From Methanothermobacter sp049720995 (lineage in GTDB: Archaea; Methanobacteriota; Methanobacteria; Methanobacteriales; Methanothermobacteraceae), in contig NZ_JBNASF010000003.1 in the NCBI RefSeq assembly GCF_049720995.1, positions 26,681 to 90,680 on the forward strand: 64,000 nt of DNA, written 5' to 3'. Below, piece after piece: positions 43,064-50,683 of this stretch. The notes below the pieces were generated by a model. It saw nothing but the letters and a program-made list of their open reading frames with translations, ran no database searches and was not told the DNA's origin. The stretch's first letter is position 1. Every line of letters begins with the position of its first letter. The translations under genes and the position numbers were made by a program.

Positions 43064-43252
43064 GTCATTGATCCTGAAAGGTGTCTCGGCTGCAGGCTCT
43101 GCCTTGAGGCCTGTCCTGAAGGATGCATAATATTTGAAGATCCTGTGGCAGACAAGTGCGTCCTGTGCCTTGATGCGGACGTTCTGATTCCTGCATGTAT
43201 TGAGGCATGCCCCAGCAGTCTTCTGAAGGTGGAAATCAGCAGACATCACTGA
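43064..43252 (+). pseudogene. ferredoxin-like frame without a start codon
   Basis: From GTC at 43064 the frame reads VIDPERCLGCRLCLEACPEG, then CIIFEDPVADKCVLCLDADVL, ending IEACPSSLLKVEISRHH and TGA at 43252. The first cluster CxxCxxCxxxC is perfect. The second, CVLCLD...CIEACP, has the spacing of HycB/CooF-like electron carriers. Going upstream in frame to the stop at 43001 there is no ATG, GTG or TTG, and no ribosome site before the conserved part. TTTAAATA at 43040-43047 could be a promoter, which would leave only ATT or GTC as start. I treat it as 5'-broken, but a non-standard start cannot be excluded because the reading frame is otherwise clean. It overlaps the membrane protein gene end by 7 bp. 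Confidence 0.6.
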
Positions 43253-44331
43253 ATGGTCCTCTTCACAGTGACGGTATGTGCCATTACAAGGGCGGATATT
43301 ATTATATAGGTGAGCAGGGCCGATGAGTTAAAGGACCTGTTGAAGATGAAAAGTCCCACCAGGCTCTGTGAGAGGAAAGCAGCCAGTGAACCTATGAGAA
43401 GGGCCTCCCTGCCCAGGTACATCCTGCTCCCATTGAGCCTCTGCTCCTGGTATTTTTTAAGAACCCTGAGTCCACAGAAGGTGACTATCATGACCCATGC
43501 AAGGAGGAAGAGCAGGCCAAAGAACCCTGCATCAAAGGCCACCGCAAATATACCTGGCAGCATGTAGTCTATGTAGTCCTTCTTTACAACCAGAACTCCA
43601 TAGAATATGTGGTAGGGAAGCCCGAGGTTCTGTATCATGGTAACGGGAAGTGTGATGTAACCATCGGCGCCACCCAGGCAGGCGGATTTCCAGTAACAGG
43701 ACCCCTGGACATGACCCCAGAATGTGGTATTCTTGAGTACCAGTGAAAGGCTTGGGATGGTGTTCTCCTCAAGCCTTGTGATCCTGAGCATGGGGCTTAG
43801 AACACTTTTATGGAGAACCTTTGACAGGAACTCCAGCAGCGCAAATGCTCCTGCACCTGCAAGGATGAATGATAGAACCGATTTTCTGGTTATCCTTGTG
43901 CTCCTCCTGAAACTCTTCGACATGAGCAGATAGCCGAATGCCCATCCAATGAGCCATAATATCAGGAATGAGCGGTGCATGAGTCCCCCTGCAATTGCTA
44001 TTATGAAGAAGAGAAGCAGAGAGAGTTTCTTAACCGATGTTGACCTTATACCTGCCTCTGTGAGGAGATTTGATGATGCCACCATTGTAACCCAGAATAG
44101 AACAGCAAATGGGCCAAAGGGGTGTGTGAACTCGTGGTGTGAGAGGAATGGTAGTAGGAGAAAGGCGGCATCAAATGAGAATATGAGAGCCAGTATAACC
44201 GTGATTACCGTTCCAAGGAACATCACAAGACTCAGAGGTACTGCAACCACATTGAAGAGTAGTATTATGCCAACGTGGATTATCACTGCAACTTCAAGTA
44301 TGAACTGAAGGTTATTCTGAGCTATAAACAT
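43246..44331 (-). CDS. polytopic membrane protein, possible glycan polymerase/ligase type
   Basis: 361 residues with about nine or ten hydrophobic spans (e.g. FILEVAVIIHVGIILLFNVV, SLVMFLGTVITVILALIFSF, LLLFFIIAIAGGLMHRSFLI) and a large extracytoplasmic loop near residues 190-245 (SPMLRITRLEENTIPS to GADGYITLP) containing two Cys. That loop near the C-terminal third is the topology of O-antigen polymerase or ligase proteins, so a surface-glycan role is possible; no signature confirms it. Codon use matches the neighbours. It lies just 92 bp downstream of the DUF1002 gene. Confidence 0.65.
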   Translation of the reverse strand: MFIAQNNLQFILEVAVIIHVGIILLFNVVAVPLSLVMFLGTVITVILALIFSFDAAFLLLPFLSHHEFTHPFGPFAVLFWVTMVASSNLLTEAGIRSTSVKKLSLLLFFIIAIAGGLMHRSFLILWLIGWAFGYLLMSKSFRRSTRITRKSVLSFILAGAGAFALLEFLSKVLHKSVLSPMLRITRLEENTIPSLSLVLKNTTFWGHVQGSCYWKSACLGGADGYITLPVTMIQNLGLPYHIFYGVLVVKKDYIDYMLPGIFAVAFDAGFFGLLFLLAWVMIVTFCGLRVLKKYQEQRLNGSRMYLGREALLIGSLAAFLSQSLVGLFIFNRSFNSSALLTYIIISALVMAHTVTVKRTIQ

Positions 44332-44423
44332 GATATGGATATTGTATTAACCTATAATATATATCCTTCTCCAGTACGGCCATCTGAATTAGTGGATCGC
44401 TGAGCCATGAACAGAAAAAGAGT

Positions 44424-45284
44424 TTATGGGGAAGTCATCCCCACAATGTAGTCATAGATGCTCTGGAGAAATGCGTAGATCTGATCAAGGATTCCTGAGC
44501 CTCCAAACTGCTGACTTACACTTTCAAGCCTCTGTTTAAATTCTGTGAGGTTTCCCTGGACCCTCTGGGATGCTGAAACCGAATCTGCAACCTGCTGAAC
44601 CTGATTCTCTGTCAGGTTGATATTCATCTGCTGTGAAACATCAACGACAATGTTCTTTATCTCATCAGGGTTCTGAAGGTTCTGATCCTGTGTCCTGTTC
44701 TTGACCTCATCAAAGAGCTGTGCCACCTCATCACCGGTTGCATTGGTTTCGTTCACAAGTCTGCTCTGGAGGTAGATCTCCTCAACAGATGCCCTTTTGG
44801 CCTCCTCAGGTATCTTCTCACCCACAGCCACCTCATATGACTTCAGTACTCCCGCCAGGGCTGCCTCCCCTGAGGCAGGTACCGGGGATGTTACAACCAC
44901 ATGGCCGCGGTCAATACCAGATGACCTGAGGGCACTGGCATACATCTCAGGGGTCACAACCCTTATCTTACTGGTGTCCACGGAGACCTTGATTCCATCT
45001 GAGTATGAGAGGTCAACCATGGCACAGGAGAGTATCTGTGATGGTGAATATACTCGGCCTGTAACTCCCCTGGAGACCTCATTTACCTCAGATGCTGTTA
45101 CAATCTTTATATTTGCGCTATTGATATCCTTATCTGTCTTTGACTTGAAGTAGTCCATCACTGCATTCCTATATGATGGGTTGCTGTCTGTTGCCTCCCC
45201 AAGTGTCACAGAGAATCCGGAGACTGCAAATACCGGTGCGGTTACCATGAATGCAACCACAAGCGCAATGATAAGTCGCCTCAT
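44424..45284 (-). CDS. secreted DUF1002 protein
   Basis: 286 residues from the ATG at 45284, seven bases after GGAGG; an upstream ATG at 45305 is less likely. The signal peptide is MRRLIIALVVAFMVTAPVFAV. The body has the DUF1002 pattern: VTLGEATDSNPSYRNAVMDYF, IVTASEVNEVSRGVTGRVYSPSQILSCAMV, VVTSPVPASGEAALAGVLKSYE and KRASVEEIYLQSRLVNE. A Gln-rich helical region follows with QMNINLTENQVQQVADSV and a C-terminal amphipathic QIYAFLQSIYDYIVG. The family occurs in methanogens and Gram-positive bacteria and is extracellular, function unknown. Confidence 0.82.
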   Translation of the reverse strand: MRRLIIALVVAFMVTAPVFAVSGFSVTLGEATDSNPSYRNAVMDYFKSKTDKDINSANIKIVTASEVNEVSRGVTGRVYSPSQILSCAMVDLSYSDGIKVSVDTSKIRVVTPEMYASALRSSGIDRGHVVVTSPVPASGEAALAGVLKSYEVAVGEKIPEEAKRASVEEIYLQSRLVNETNATGDEVAQLFDEVKNRTQDQNLQNPDEIKNIVVDVSQQMNINLTENQVQQVADSVSASQRVQGNLTEFKQRLESVSQQFGGSGILDQIYAFLQSIYDYIVGMTSP

Positions 45285-45457
45285 AACAATACCTCCATTT
45301 ATCAATTAATACATGAGGGGTATATGTATTAATCTGTGGCCACCTGCAACAAGAGCTCCAACCACATGAAGCACCAGATAAAGCCAACACAAAAAATAAA
45401 AATTAAGCTTTTACTGCATGATAAACACCAGATAAAGCCGCGGAAGAAATAATAAAA

Positions 45458-46372
45458 CTACCATGCCAGGAGAACAACCCTGCTTTCCCTTGACTCGTCA
45501 ACGATCTCCATTCCACAGCTGTCTGCAATGCCATCTGCAAATTCATGAACCTCATAGAATAGGGGCATGTTGTCAATTTCAAGCCTTTTCCTTGAGTACC
45601 CGATGTACATGTAGGCCTTGACCTCAACAAAATCTGGCTGGGCCCTTTCTATCATCCTGGCGAAAATTTCAGGTTTCTTCATGTTGATGTCCCTGACGGC
45701 GGTTATACGCAGAACCTTCCTGCAGTTAAAGGATGGGAGGATCTCAAGGGACCTGTTGAGAAGATCCCATGCACCAGGGATCTGGGGTCTGCAGAGTTTC
45801 TCATAGGTTTCCCTGTCGGGGGCGTCGAGGGATATGTAGAGCTGTGTTGGCTCGACAGAGAGTGCCTCAAGATTGCTGGATGCAAGGCCGTTTGTTACAA
45901 GGAACGTTGTGAAGTTTCTCTTATGGAATTCTGCAAGGAGTCCATCCATGTCAGGGTAGAGGAGGGGTTCACCTGCAAGGGATATCGCGGCATTCGTGGG
46001 ATCCTGGGCCTCCATGACCTTTATCTTATCTGCCCTTTCATTGCCAAAGTACCCGCAGAGAAGTTTCCTCTGTGCCTCAATCGCCCCCTCAATTATATCC
46101 GCCGGCTCATCATGGGGGCCATTCCATGCTGTTTCTGTTGAAGAGAGGTCCCTCCAGCAGAAAAGACATTTTTGCTGGCAGAAGGGCACACTGGGAGACA
46201 TCTGAAGACATCTGTGACTCCTGATGCCATAGAACTTCTCCTTGTAACAGACACCTTCATTGATCATGCTTTTCTTTGTCCAGAGGCATGTTTTAACTGC
46301 TGAGTGTCTGTTATCACCTACAAAACGGTATCCCATTTTTTCCATTCTTCTCTGAGATTCTTCCGCATACAT
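45458..46372 (-). CDS. taw1: tRNA 4-demethylwyosine synthase
   Basis: Radical SAM enzyme that builds the tricyclic wyosine base at G37 of tRNA-Phe using pyruvate. 304 residues from ATG 46372 (TTG at 46378 is an alternative). The extra cluster Cys residues lie in TCLWTKKS and VCYKEKFYGIRSHRCLQMSP, and the radical SAM motif is CQQKCLFCW (CxxxCxxC). GEPLLYP, FLVTNGL, QLYISLDAPDRETYEKLCRP and FVEVKAYMYIG follow, all typical of TYW1/Taw1. Archaeal forms lack the flavodoxin domain of yeast Tyw1, as here. Its 5' side opens into the 500-bp gap. Confidence 0.94.
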   Translation of the reverse strand: MYAEESQRRMEKMGYRFVGDNRHSAVKTCLWTKKSMINEGVCYKEKFYGIRSHRCLQMSPSVPFCQQKCLFCWRDLSSTETAWNGPHDEPADIIEGAIEAQRKLLCGYFGNERADKIKVMEAQDPTNAAISLAGEPLLYPDMDGLLAEFHKRNFTTFLVTNGLASSNLEALSVEPTQLYISLDAPDRETYEKLCRPQIPGAWDLLNRSLEILPSFNCRKVLRITAVRDINMKKPEIFARMIERAQPDFVEVKAYMYIGYSRKRLEIDNMPLFYEVHEFADGIADSCGMEIVDESRESRVVLLAW

Positions 46373-46712
46373 TGCCAACCCATCTCAAACTATCCTTGCT
46401 GATACAATGTTAATTTTCGTTGTGATTTATGTAATATGATGTTATAAGATTGTGTATGTCACATGGGCTGATAGATGAATGTTCCATAACTGGAATATTA
46501 ATACATGTGCCAATCAAAGTATTAAATATTTTTGATTTTTAACGGTCTCTTAAAATTCCATTCATATATATAAGCCATTTTAGTCTGTTTTAAGAGTTTT
46601 GAAGCGTTTAAAATCAATATAATTTATCCAAAATTATTGAACAGATTTAAAAGCCATTCAATCATTTTTAAGCCGCCATAATTCCCTTTTGGATGAAATA
46701 AAACATTTAAGA

Positions 46713-46742
46713 AAAGAATTGGGGAGTAACCGTCAATTCTTT
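46713..46742. promoter_or_regulatory. 9-bp inverted repeat in the long intergenic region
   Basis: AAAGAATTG (46713-46721) and CAATTCTTT (46734-46742) are perfect inverted arms around GGGAGTAACCGT. It lies ~70-100 bp upstream of the main promoter of the transglutaminase-like gene and could be an operator or the end of an unseen small RNA. The rest of 46379-46800 is very AT-rich; I see only possible TATA boxes (near 46567 and 46772). Confidence 0.4.
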
Positions 46743-46809
46743 ACCAGATGCCCCCAAATCCAGAAAGAGGGCATATATAAGCCTTTTTGTCTTATTCGGG
46801 AAACAAAGG

Positions 46810-46820
46810 TTTATATATAT
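46810..46820 (+). promoter_or_regulatory. strong TATA-box promoter
   Basis: AAAGGTTTATATATATGC contains BRE and box A. Transcription should start close to 46838-46842, about 47 bases ahead of the AUU start of the next gene. A second candidate, GGGCATATATAAGCC, lies 40 bp upstream. Confidence 0.65.
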
Positions 46821-46849
46821 GCTTGATGTGATTAAGGTCCATGGTAAGG

Positions 46850-46867
46850 TCCGGCGGGTATAGCCTG
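46850..46867 (+). promoter_or_regulatory. leader hairpin ahead of the AUU-started gene
   Basis: GGCGGG-TATAG-CCTGCC folds into a six-pair stem with one G-U pair, inside the predicted 5' leader and nine bases before GGAGG. It may hold or release the ribosome site. Confidence 0.4.
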
Positions 46868-46887
46868 CCATTATCGGAGGCGGTAAA

Positions 46888-47556
46888 ATTAAGAGACACT
46901 CGCGTTATCTCGCTCTACTTGCACTTGCAGTAGCAGTGAGTACCATACCATTTGGACAGATGGAATTTCTGGAATCAGGTGGCGAAAAGATAAAGACAAA
47001 ATCAGCATCCACCCCAAAGGTTGATGCAGCCTCAAAGTACAGTAAATACAGTAAGGTCTACGCCAAATCAAATAAAAGGATAAAGAAGAAGTACAGGACA
47101 AAGGCAACCTACACCACCAAAACAAAGAAGAAGTACAGGACAAAGGCAACCTACACATCAACCTCCAGGAGAGCATACACCAGGGCAGTGAGTTCCGAAG
47201 ATCTAGATGATCTGCAGGGCGACGAGGGACTTGAAAAACTTGCATCATACATCAACAGAAACTTCAACCATCGATCAGGAGGTCCTCACACCGCTGAGGG
47301 TGTTGAGAGGACAGGATACGGAGACTGCTGGGGACTCTCTGACTGGTCAGCAAAGAAACTGGCTGCAAACGGCTACAAGGTGAAGGTCGTCCAGGGAGCC
47401 ACATCTGCATCATCAAGACACAGATGGCTGCACGTATATTCTGAGGGAAGGTGGACAAGCTTTGAACCGTCACTGGTAACCAAACGTTATGGAAGTAAAC
47501 ATTATACTGCAACCTGTGGGCGCGCAACAACTGTTGTGAAAACCTACAACATGTAG
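46888..47556 (+). CDS. secreted transglutaminase-like cysteine peptidase; AUU start
   Basis: About 222 residues if started at ATT 46888, seven bases after GGAGG (46876-46880). This gives (M)KRHSRYLALLALAVAVSTIP, a clean signal peptide. The first standard start, GTG 46936, would remove it and has no ribosome site. Then comes a basic, repetitive stretch with KKKYRTKATYT twice (residues ~66-91). The catalytic domain has Cys in TGYGDCWGLSDWSAKKL, His in SSRHRWLHVYSEG and a third acidic residue in RWTSFEPSL, the transglutaminase/pseudomurein endopeptidase layout. It may cut or bind the wall; the basic repeats could contact polymer. The frame ends in a long inverted repeat (47494-47569). Confidence 0.75.
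   Translation: MKRHSRYLALLALAVAVSTIPFGQMEFLESGGEKIKTKSASTPKVDAASKYSKYSKVYAKSNKRIKKKYRTKATYTTKTKKKYRTKATYTSTSRRAYTRAVSSEDLDDLQGDEGLEKLASYINRNFNHRSGGPHTAEGVERTGYGDCWGLSDWSAKKLAANGYKVKVVQGATSASSRHRWLHVYSEGRWTSFEPSLVTKRYGSKHYTATCGRATTVVKTYNM
47082..47156 (+). repeat. 33-bp in-frame direct repeat
   Basis: 47082-47114 and 47124-47156 are identical with a 42-bp (14-codon) period, encoding KKKYRTKATYT twice inside the basic region of the secreted transglutaminase-like protein. Confidence 0.9.
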
Positions 47557-47569
47557 TATAATGTTTACT
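47494..47569 (+). terminator. 15-bp perfect inverted repeat overlapping the gene end, followed by T-run
   Basis: AGTAAACATTATACT (47494-47508) and AGTATAATGTTTACT (47555-47569) are exact complements. Adding a G-U pair and two more pairs makes an 18-bp stem that encloses the last codons and stop. CAACA/TGTTG in the loop can add an inner stem. TTTTTTTATT follows at once, so it looks like a large terminator or a 3'-end stabiliser. Confidence 0.7.
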
Positions 47570-47800
47570 GCCTTTTTTTATTCCCGGCAACAATTTCTAA
47601 ACCAACATCCATCATGAGCTTCACATACCCCTTATTCCCGGCAATAGTTTCTATGAAACCTGAAGATTCATTTATACATTCTACCCTGCTCTTTCATTCC
47701 AGAACAGAAGTCTCCAGCAAAATCCATGGATGGCATATTTTTATAACACATCAACCATACCTATGAAACATCAGGAATCATACCGGAGGATTTGGAGTTG

Positions 47801-48469
47801 ATGGAAACACCTATCGTCATACTGAATTTTAAGACCTACATTGAGTCCACAGGTGAAAGAGCCCTTGAACTTGCAGGTACCTGTCAGGAGGTTGCAGATG
47901 AAACAGGCGTTAACATCGCAGTGGCACCCCAGCATATGGACCTCCAGCGGGTGGCTGAGGCCGTGGATATACCTGTACTGGCCCAGCACATCGACCCCAT
48001 AGACGCCGGGGGGCACACCGGAGGCGTCCTTGCAGAATGTGCCCTGGAGGCAGGGGCAGCGGGTACCCTCATAAACCACTCAGAGAAGAGGATGAAGCTT
48101 GCAGACATTGAAGGTGTCATATCCAAGACGAGGAAACTTAAAATGGCTTCAGTCGTATGCACCAATAATGTAAACACCACAGCGGCCGCAGCAGCCCTCA
48201 AACCCGATTTTGTTGCTGTTGAACCCCCTGAACTCATAGGGTCAGGCATACCTGTTTCAAAGGCAGAACCCGAGGTTATAACAGGAAGCGTCAGTGCAGT
48301 GCGTGATATAAACCCGGATGTCAGAGTCCTCTGTGGGGCAGGAATATCCACCGGTGAGGACATGAGGGCAGCCCTTGACCTTGGGGCTGAGGGTGTTCTT
48401 CTTGCATCTGGCATCATACTCGCAGAAAGCCCCGGGGACGCACTACGGGACCTTGTAAGCAAACTGTGA
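47801..48469 (+). CDS. tpiA: triosephosphate isomerase, archaeal type
   Basis: Interconverts dihydroxyacetone phosphate and glyceraldehyde 3-phosphate. From the ATG at 47801 it has 222 residues, the short archaeal form. ILNFKTYIES carries the substrate Lys, LINHSEKRM the catalytic His, and VAVEPPELIGSGIPVSKAEPE the catalytic Glu plus loop 6; VLCGAGISTGEDMRAAL binds phosphate. Upstream TTGs (47792, 47798) fit the frame but not the usual N-terminus. TTTTTATAAC near 47735 is a possible promoter. The 47557-47800 gap otherwise shows only a near-repeat of TTATTCCCGGCAA. It ends 10 bp before pgk. Confidence 0.95.
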   Translation: METPIVILNFKTYIESTGERALELAGTCQEVADETGVNIAVAPQHMDLQRVAEAVDIPVLAQHIDPIDAGGHTGGVLAECALEAGAAGTLINHSEKRMKLADIEGVISKTRKLKMASVVCTNNVNTTAAAAALKPDFVAVEPPELIGSGIPVSKAEPEVITGSVSAVRDINPDVRVLCGAGISTGEDMRAALDLGAEGVLLASGIILAESPGDALRDLVSKL

Positions 48470-48479
48470 CGGTGATCCT

Positions 48480-49700
48480 GTGTCCTTCAAATTCAGAACC
48501 ATGGATGACCTTGAGGTTGAGGGGAAAACTGTGCTTGTACGTGTTGACATAAACTCGCCGGTGGATCCCCAGAGCGGCTCAATACTCGATGACACAAGGA
48601 TGAGGCTCCATGCTGAGACCATAAGGGAGCTTTCAGATAGGGGTGCCAGGACAGTCATAATGGCCCACCAGAGCCGGCCAGGAAAGAAGGACTTCACAAC
48701 CCTTGAACAGCACTCCCATAAGCTCTCAGAGATACTTGGAAGGCATGTCAGGTACGTGGAGGACATATTCGGATCCGCAGCAAGGGAGAACATCAGAGAT
48801 CTGAGGAACGGCGAGATACTCCTCCTTGAAAATGTAAGGTTCTACTCAGAGGAGGTGCTTAAGAGGGACCCCGAAGAACAGGCTGAAACTCACCTTGTGA
48901 GGAAACTCACACCCCTCATTGATTACTTCATCAATGACGCCTTTGCAGCTGCCCACAGATCCCAGCCATCACTGGTGGGCTTTGCCCTTAGGGTGCCATC
49001 AGCGGCGGGCAGGGTTATGGAACGTGAACTCAGAACACTCAGGAGTGCCCTTGAAAATGTTGAAAGACCCTGTGTCTATGTGCTGGGTGGTGTGAAGGTG
49101 GACGACTCCATCATGGTCATGAAGAACGTCCTTGAAAATGGCAGTGCAGACCTTGTACTCACAACGGGCCTTGTTGCCAACATATTCCTTGCAGGCTGTG
49201 GTGTTAAAATCGGGAAGGTGAACATGGAGTTCATCAGAAACAGGGGCTACTGTGACTTTATAAAGGTGGCGAAGAAGCTGAAAAAGAGGTTTCCCGATAA
49301 AATACTGGTTCCCGTTGATGTTGCAATCAGCAGGAATGGAAAACGGGTGGATGTGCCTGTGAAAAAGATACCCAATCATCCCATACAGGATATCGGTATC
49401 GAGACAATAAAACTCTATGCCGAGAGGATACGTGAGGCCAGGACCCTCTTTGCAAATGGTCCCGCAGGTGTATTTGAGAACCCTGACTTCAGCATAGGCA
49501 CCGAGGATATACTCAATGCCATCTCCTCATCTGAGGGTTTCTCAATAATAGGTGGGGGTCACCTTGCCGCTGCGGCTGCCAAGATGGGCTTTGAGGATAA
49601 TATAGGACACATAAGCAGTGGTGGGGGTGCCAGTATAAGTCTCCTTGCAGGTGAAGAACTGCCTGCTGTAAGGGTGCTTGAGGAGTCCGCACCACCATAA
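48480..49700 (+). CDS. pgk: phosphoglycerate kinase
   Basis: Transfers phosphate between 1,3-bisphosphoglycerate and ADP; 406 residues, normal. The GTG start at 48480 has GGTGAT ahead. RVDINSPVDPQSGSILDDTRM, MAHQSRPGKKD, NDAFAAAHRSQPSLVGF, VLGGVKVDDSIMVM, VDVAISRNG, FANGPAGVFE and GGGHLAAAAAKMGF are all visible. The nucleotide loop GGGHLAA differs from the bacterial GGGDxxA as expected in archaea. It forms an operon with tpiA. Confidence 0.97.
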   Translation: MSFKFRTMDDLEVEGKTVLVRVDINSPVDPQSGSILDDTRMRLHAETIRELSDRGARTVIMAHQSRPGKKDFTTLEQHSHKLSEILGRHVRYVEDIFGSAARENIRDLRNGEILLLENVRFYSEEVLKRDPEEQAETHLVRKLTPLIDYFINDAFAAAHRSQPSLVGFALRVPSAAGRVMERELRTLRSALENVERPCVYVLGGVKVDDSIMVMKNVLENGSADLVLTTGLVANIFLAGCGVKIGKVNMEFIRNRGYCDFIKVAKKLKKRFPDKILVPVDVAISRNGKRVDVPVKKIPNHPIQDIGIETIKLYAERIREARTLFANGPAGVFENPDFSIGTEDILNAISSSEGFSIIGGGHLAAAAAKMGFEDNIGHISSGGGASISLLAGEELPAVRVLEESAPP

Positions 49701-49707
49701 CCCATAC

Positions 49708-49726
49708 GGGAGGTGGTGGACCTCCC
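49708..49726 (+). terminator. hairpin after pgk
   Basis: GGGAGGT-GGTGG-ACCTCCC is a perfect 7-bp stem eight bases after the pgk stop. There is no T-run, but the position suits termination or 3'-end protection before the tRNA promoter. Confidence 0.5.
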
Positions 49727-49755
49727 CTCAAGGGCGCCCCGGCTATCAACCACAA

Positions 49756-49766
49756 ACTATATAAAT
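49756..49766 (+). promoter_or_regulatory. TATA box for the tRNA-Thr/Pro unit
   Basis: AACTATATAAATG, with box A 24-32 bp upstream of the tRNA-Thr 5' end, is at the standard archaeal tRNA promoter distance. Confidence 0.7.
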
Positions 49767-49785
49767 GAGTAGTTACTAACATTGG

Positions 49786-49863
<78 letters not shown>

Positions 49864-49870
49864 TCGTAAG

Positions 49871-49945
<75 letters not shown>

Positions 49946-49954
49946 TCCAAAAAG

Positions 49955-49965
49955 CTTAAATATAC
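49955..49965 (+). promoter_or_regulatory. TATA box for tRNA-Tyr
   Basis: AAGCTTAAATATAC, 25 bp upstream of the tRNA-Tyr 5' end. Confidence 0.6.
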
Positions 49966-49989
49966 ATCACCCCCAATGATGTATATCAA

Positions 49990-50065
<76 letters not shown>

Positions 50066-50137
50066 CACCAACAGTGTGAAAGCTTTAAATACTAGAAAAA
50101 TAGAACTCATAACACATGTATGTCATACAGCAACAGT

Positions 50138-50150
50138 AAAGTATATAAGC
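50138..50150 (+). promoter_or_regulatory. TATA box ahead of tRNA-Asp
   Basis: AAAGTATATAAGC, 43-55 bp before tRNA-Asp. A further TATA-like AAAGCTTTAAATACTA lies at 50079-50094, so the Asp-Lys unit may have two promoters. Confidence 0.5.
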
Positions 50151-50191
50151 AGGCAACGAGAGAACACAGTAATGCTCTCATTCTGGAGACC

Positions 50192-50267
<76 letters not shown>

Positions 50268-50271
50268 CTTC

Positions 50272-50346
<75 letters not shown>

Positions 50347-50388
50347 CTATCTAATTTTACGGTGACTTTTTATCTGGAGGACTAAATT

Positions 50389-50622
50389 GTGAAGAGGGAA
50401 ATCTTGAAACACCATCTGGTTCCGGAACACGTGGTTTTAAATGATTCTGAAGCAAAAAGGGTGCTGAAAGAACTGGATGCGCATCCAGAACAGCTTCCAA
50501 AAATAAAAACAACAGACCCTGTGGTGAAGGCCATAGGTGCTAAAAGGGGGGATATAGTGAAAATAATCCGTAAGAGTCCAACTGCCGAAGAATTCATTAC
50601 ATATAGACTCGTGCAGGACTAG
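50389..50622 (+). CDS. rpoH: RNA polymerase subunit H
   Basis: 77-residue archaeal RpoH (eukaryotic Rpb5 C-terminal domain). It starts at GTG 50389 after CTGGAGGACT. ILKHHLVPEHVVLNDSEAK, LPKIKTTDPVVKAIGAKRGD and FITYRLV are hallmark sequences. It is the first gene of the RNA polymerase operon and may be read through from the tRNA-Lys promoter, since only 42 bp separate them. Confidence 0.97.
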   Translation: MKREILKHHLVPEHVVLNDSEAKRVLKELDAHPEQLPKIKTTDPVVKAIGAKRGDIVKIIRKSPTAEEFITYRLVQD

Positions 50623-50683
50623 TTTTTCGGGTAAAAACCGTAAGCTCATAACTCAACCATCTAATTTGTTTTGGAGGAAGTCC

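Noticed and set aside
42973..43155. 60-residue minus-strand ORF over the ferredoxin frame
   Set aside because: It is antisense to the conserved Cys clusters and reads in low-complexity composition.
46936..47556. GTG 46936 as start of the transglutaminase-like gene
   Set aside because: It cuts the signal peptide in half and has no ribosome site, whereas GGAGG with ATT at 46888 gives a full signal peptide.
49559..49753. Minus-strand ORF over the pgk end
   Set aside because: Antisense shadow of a full-length pgk.
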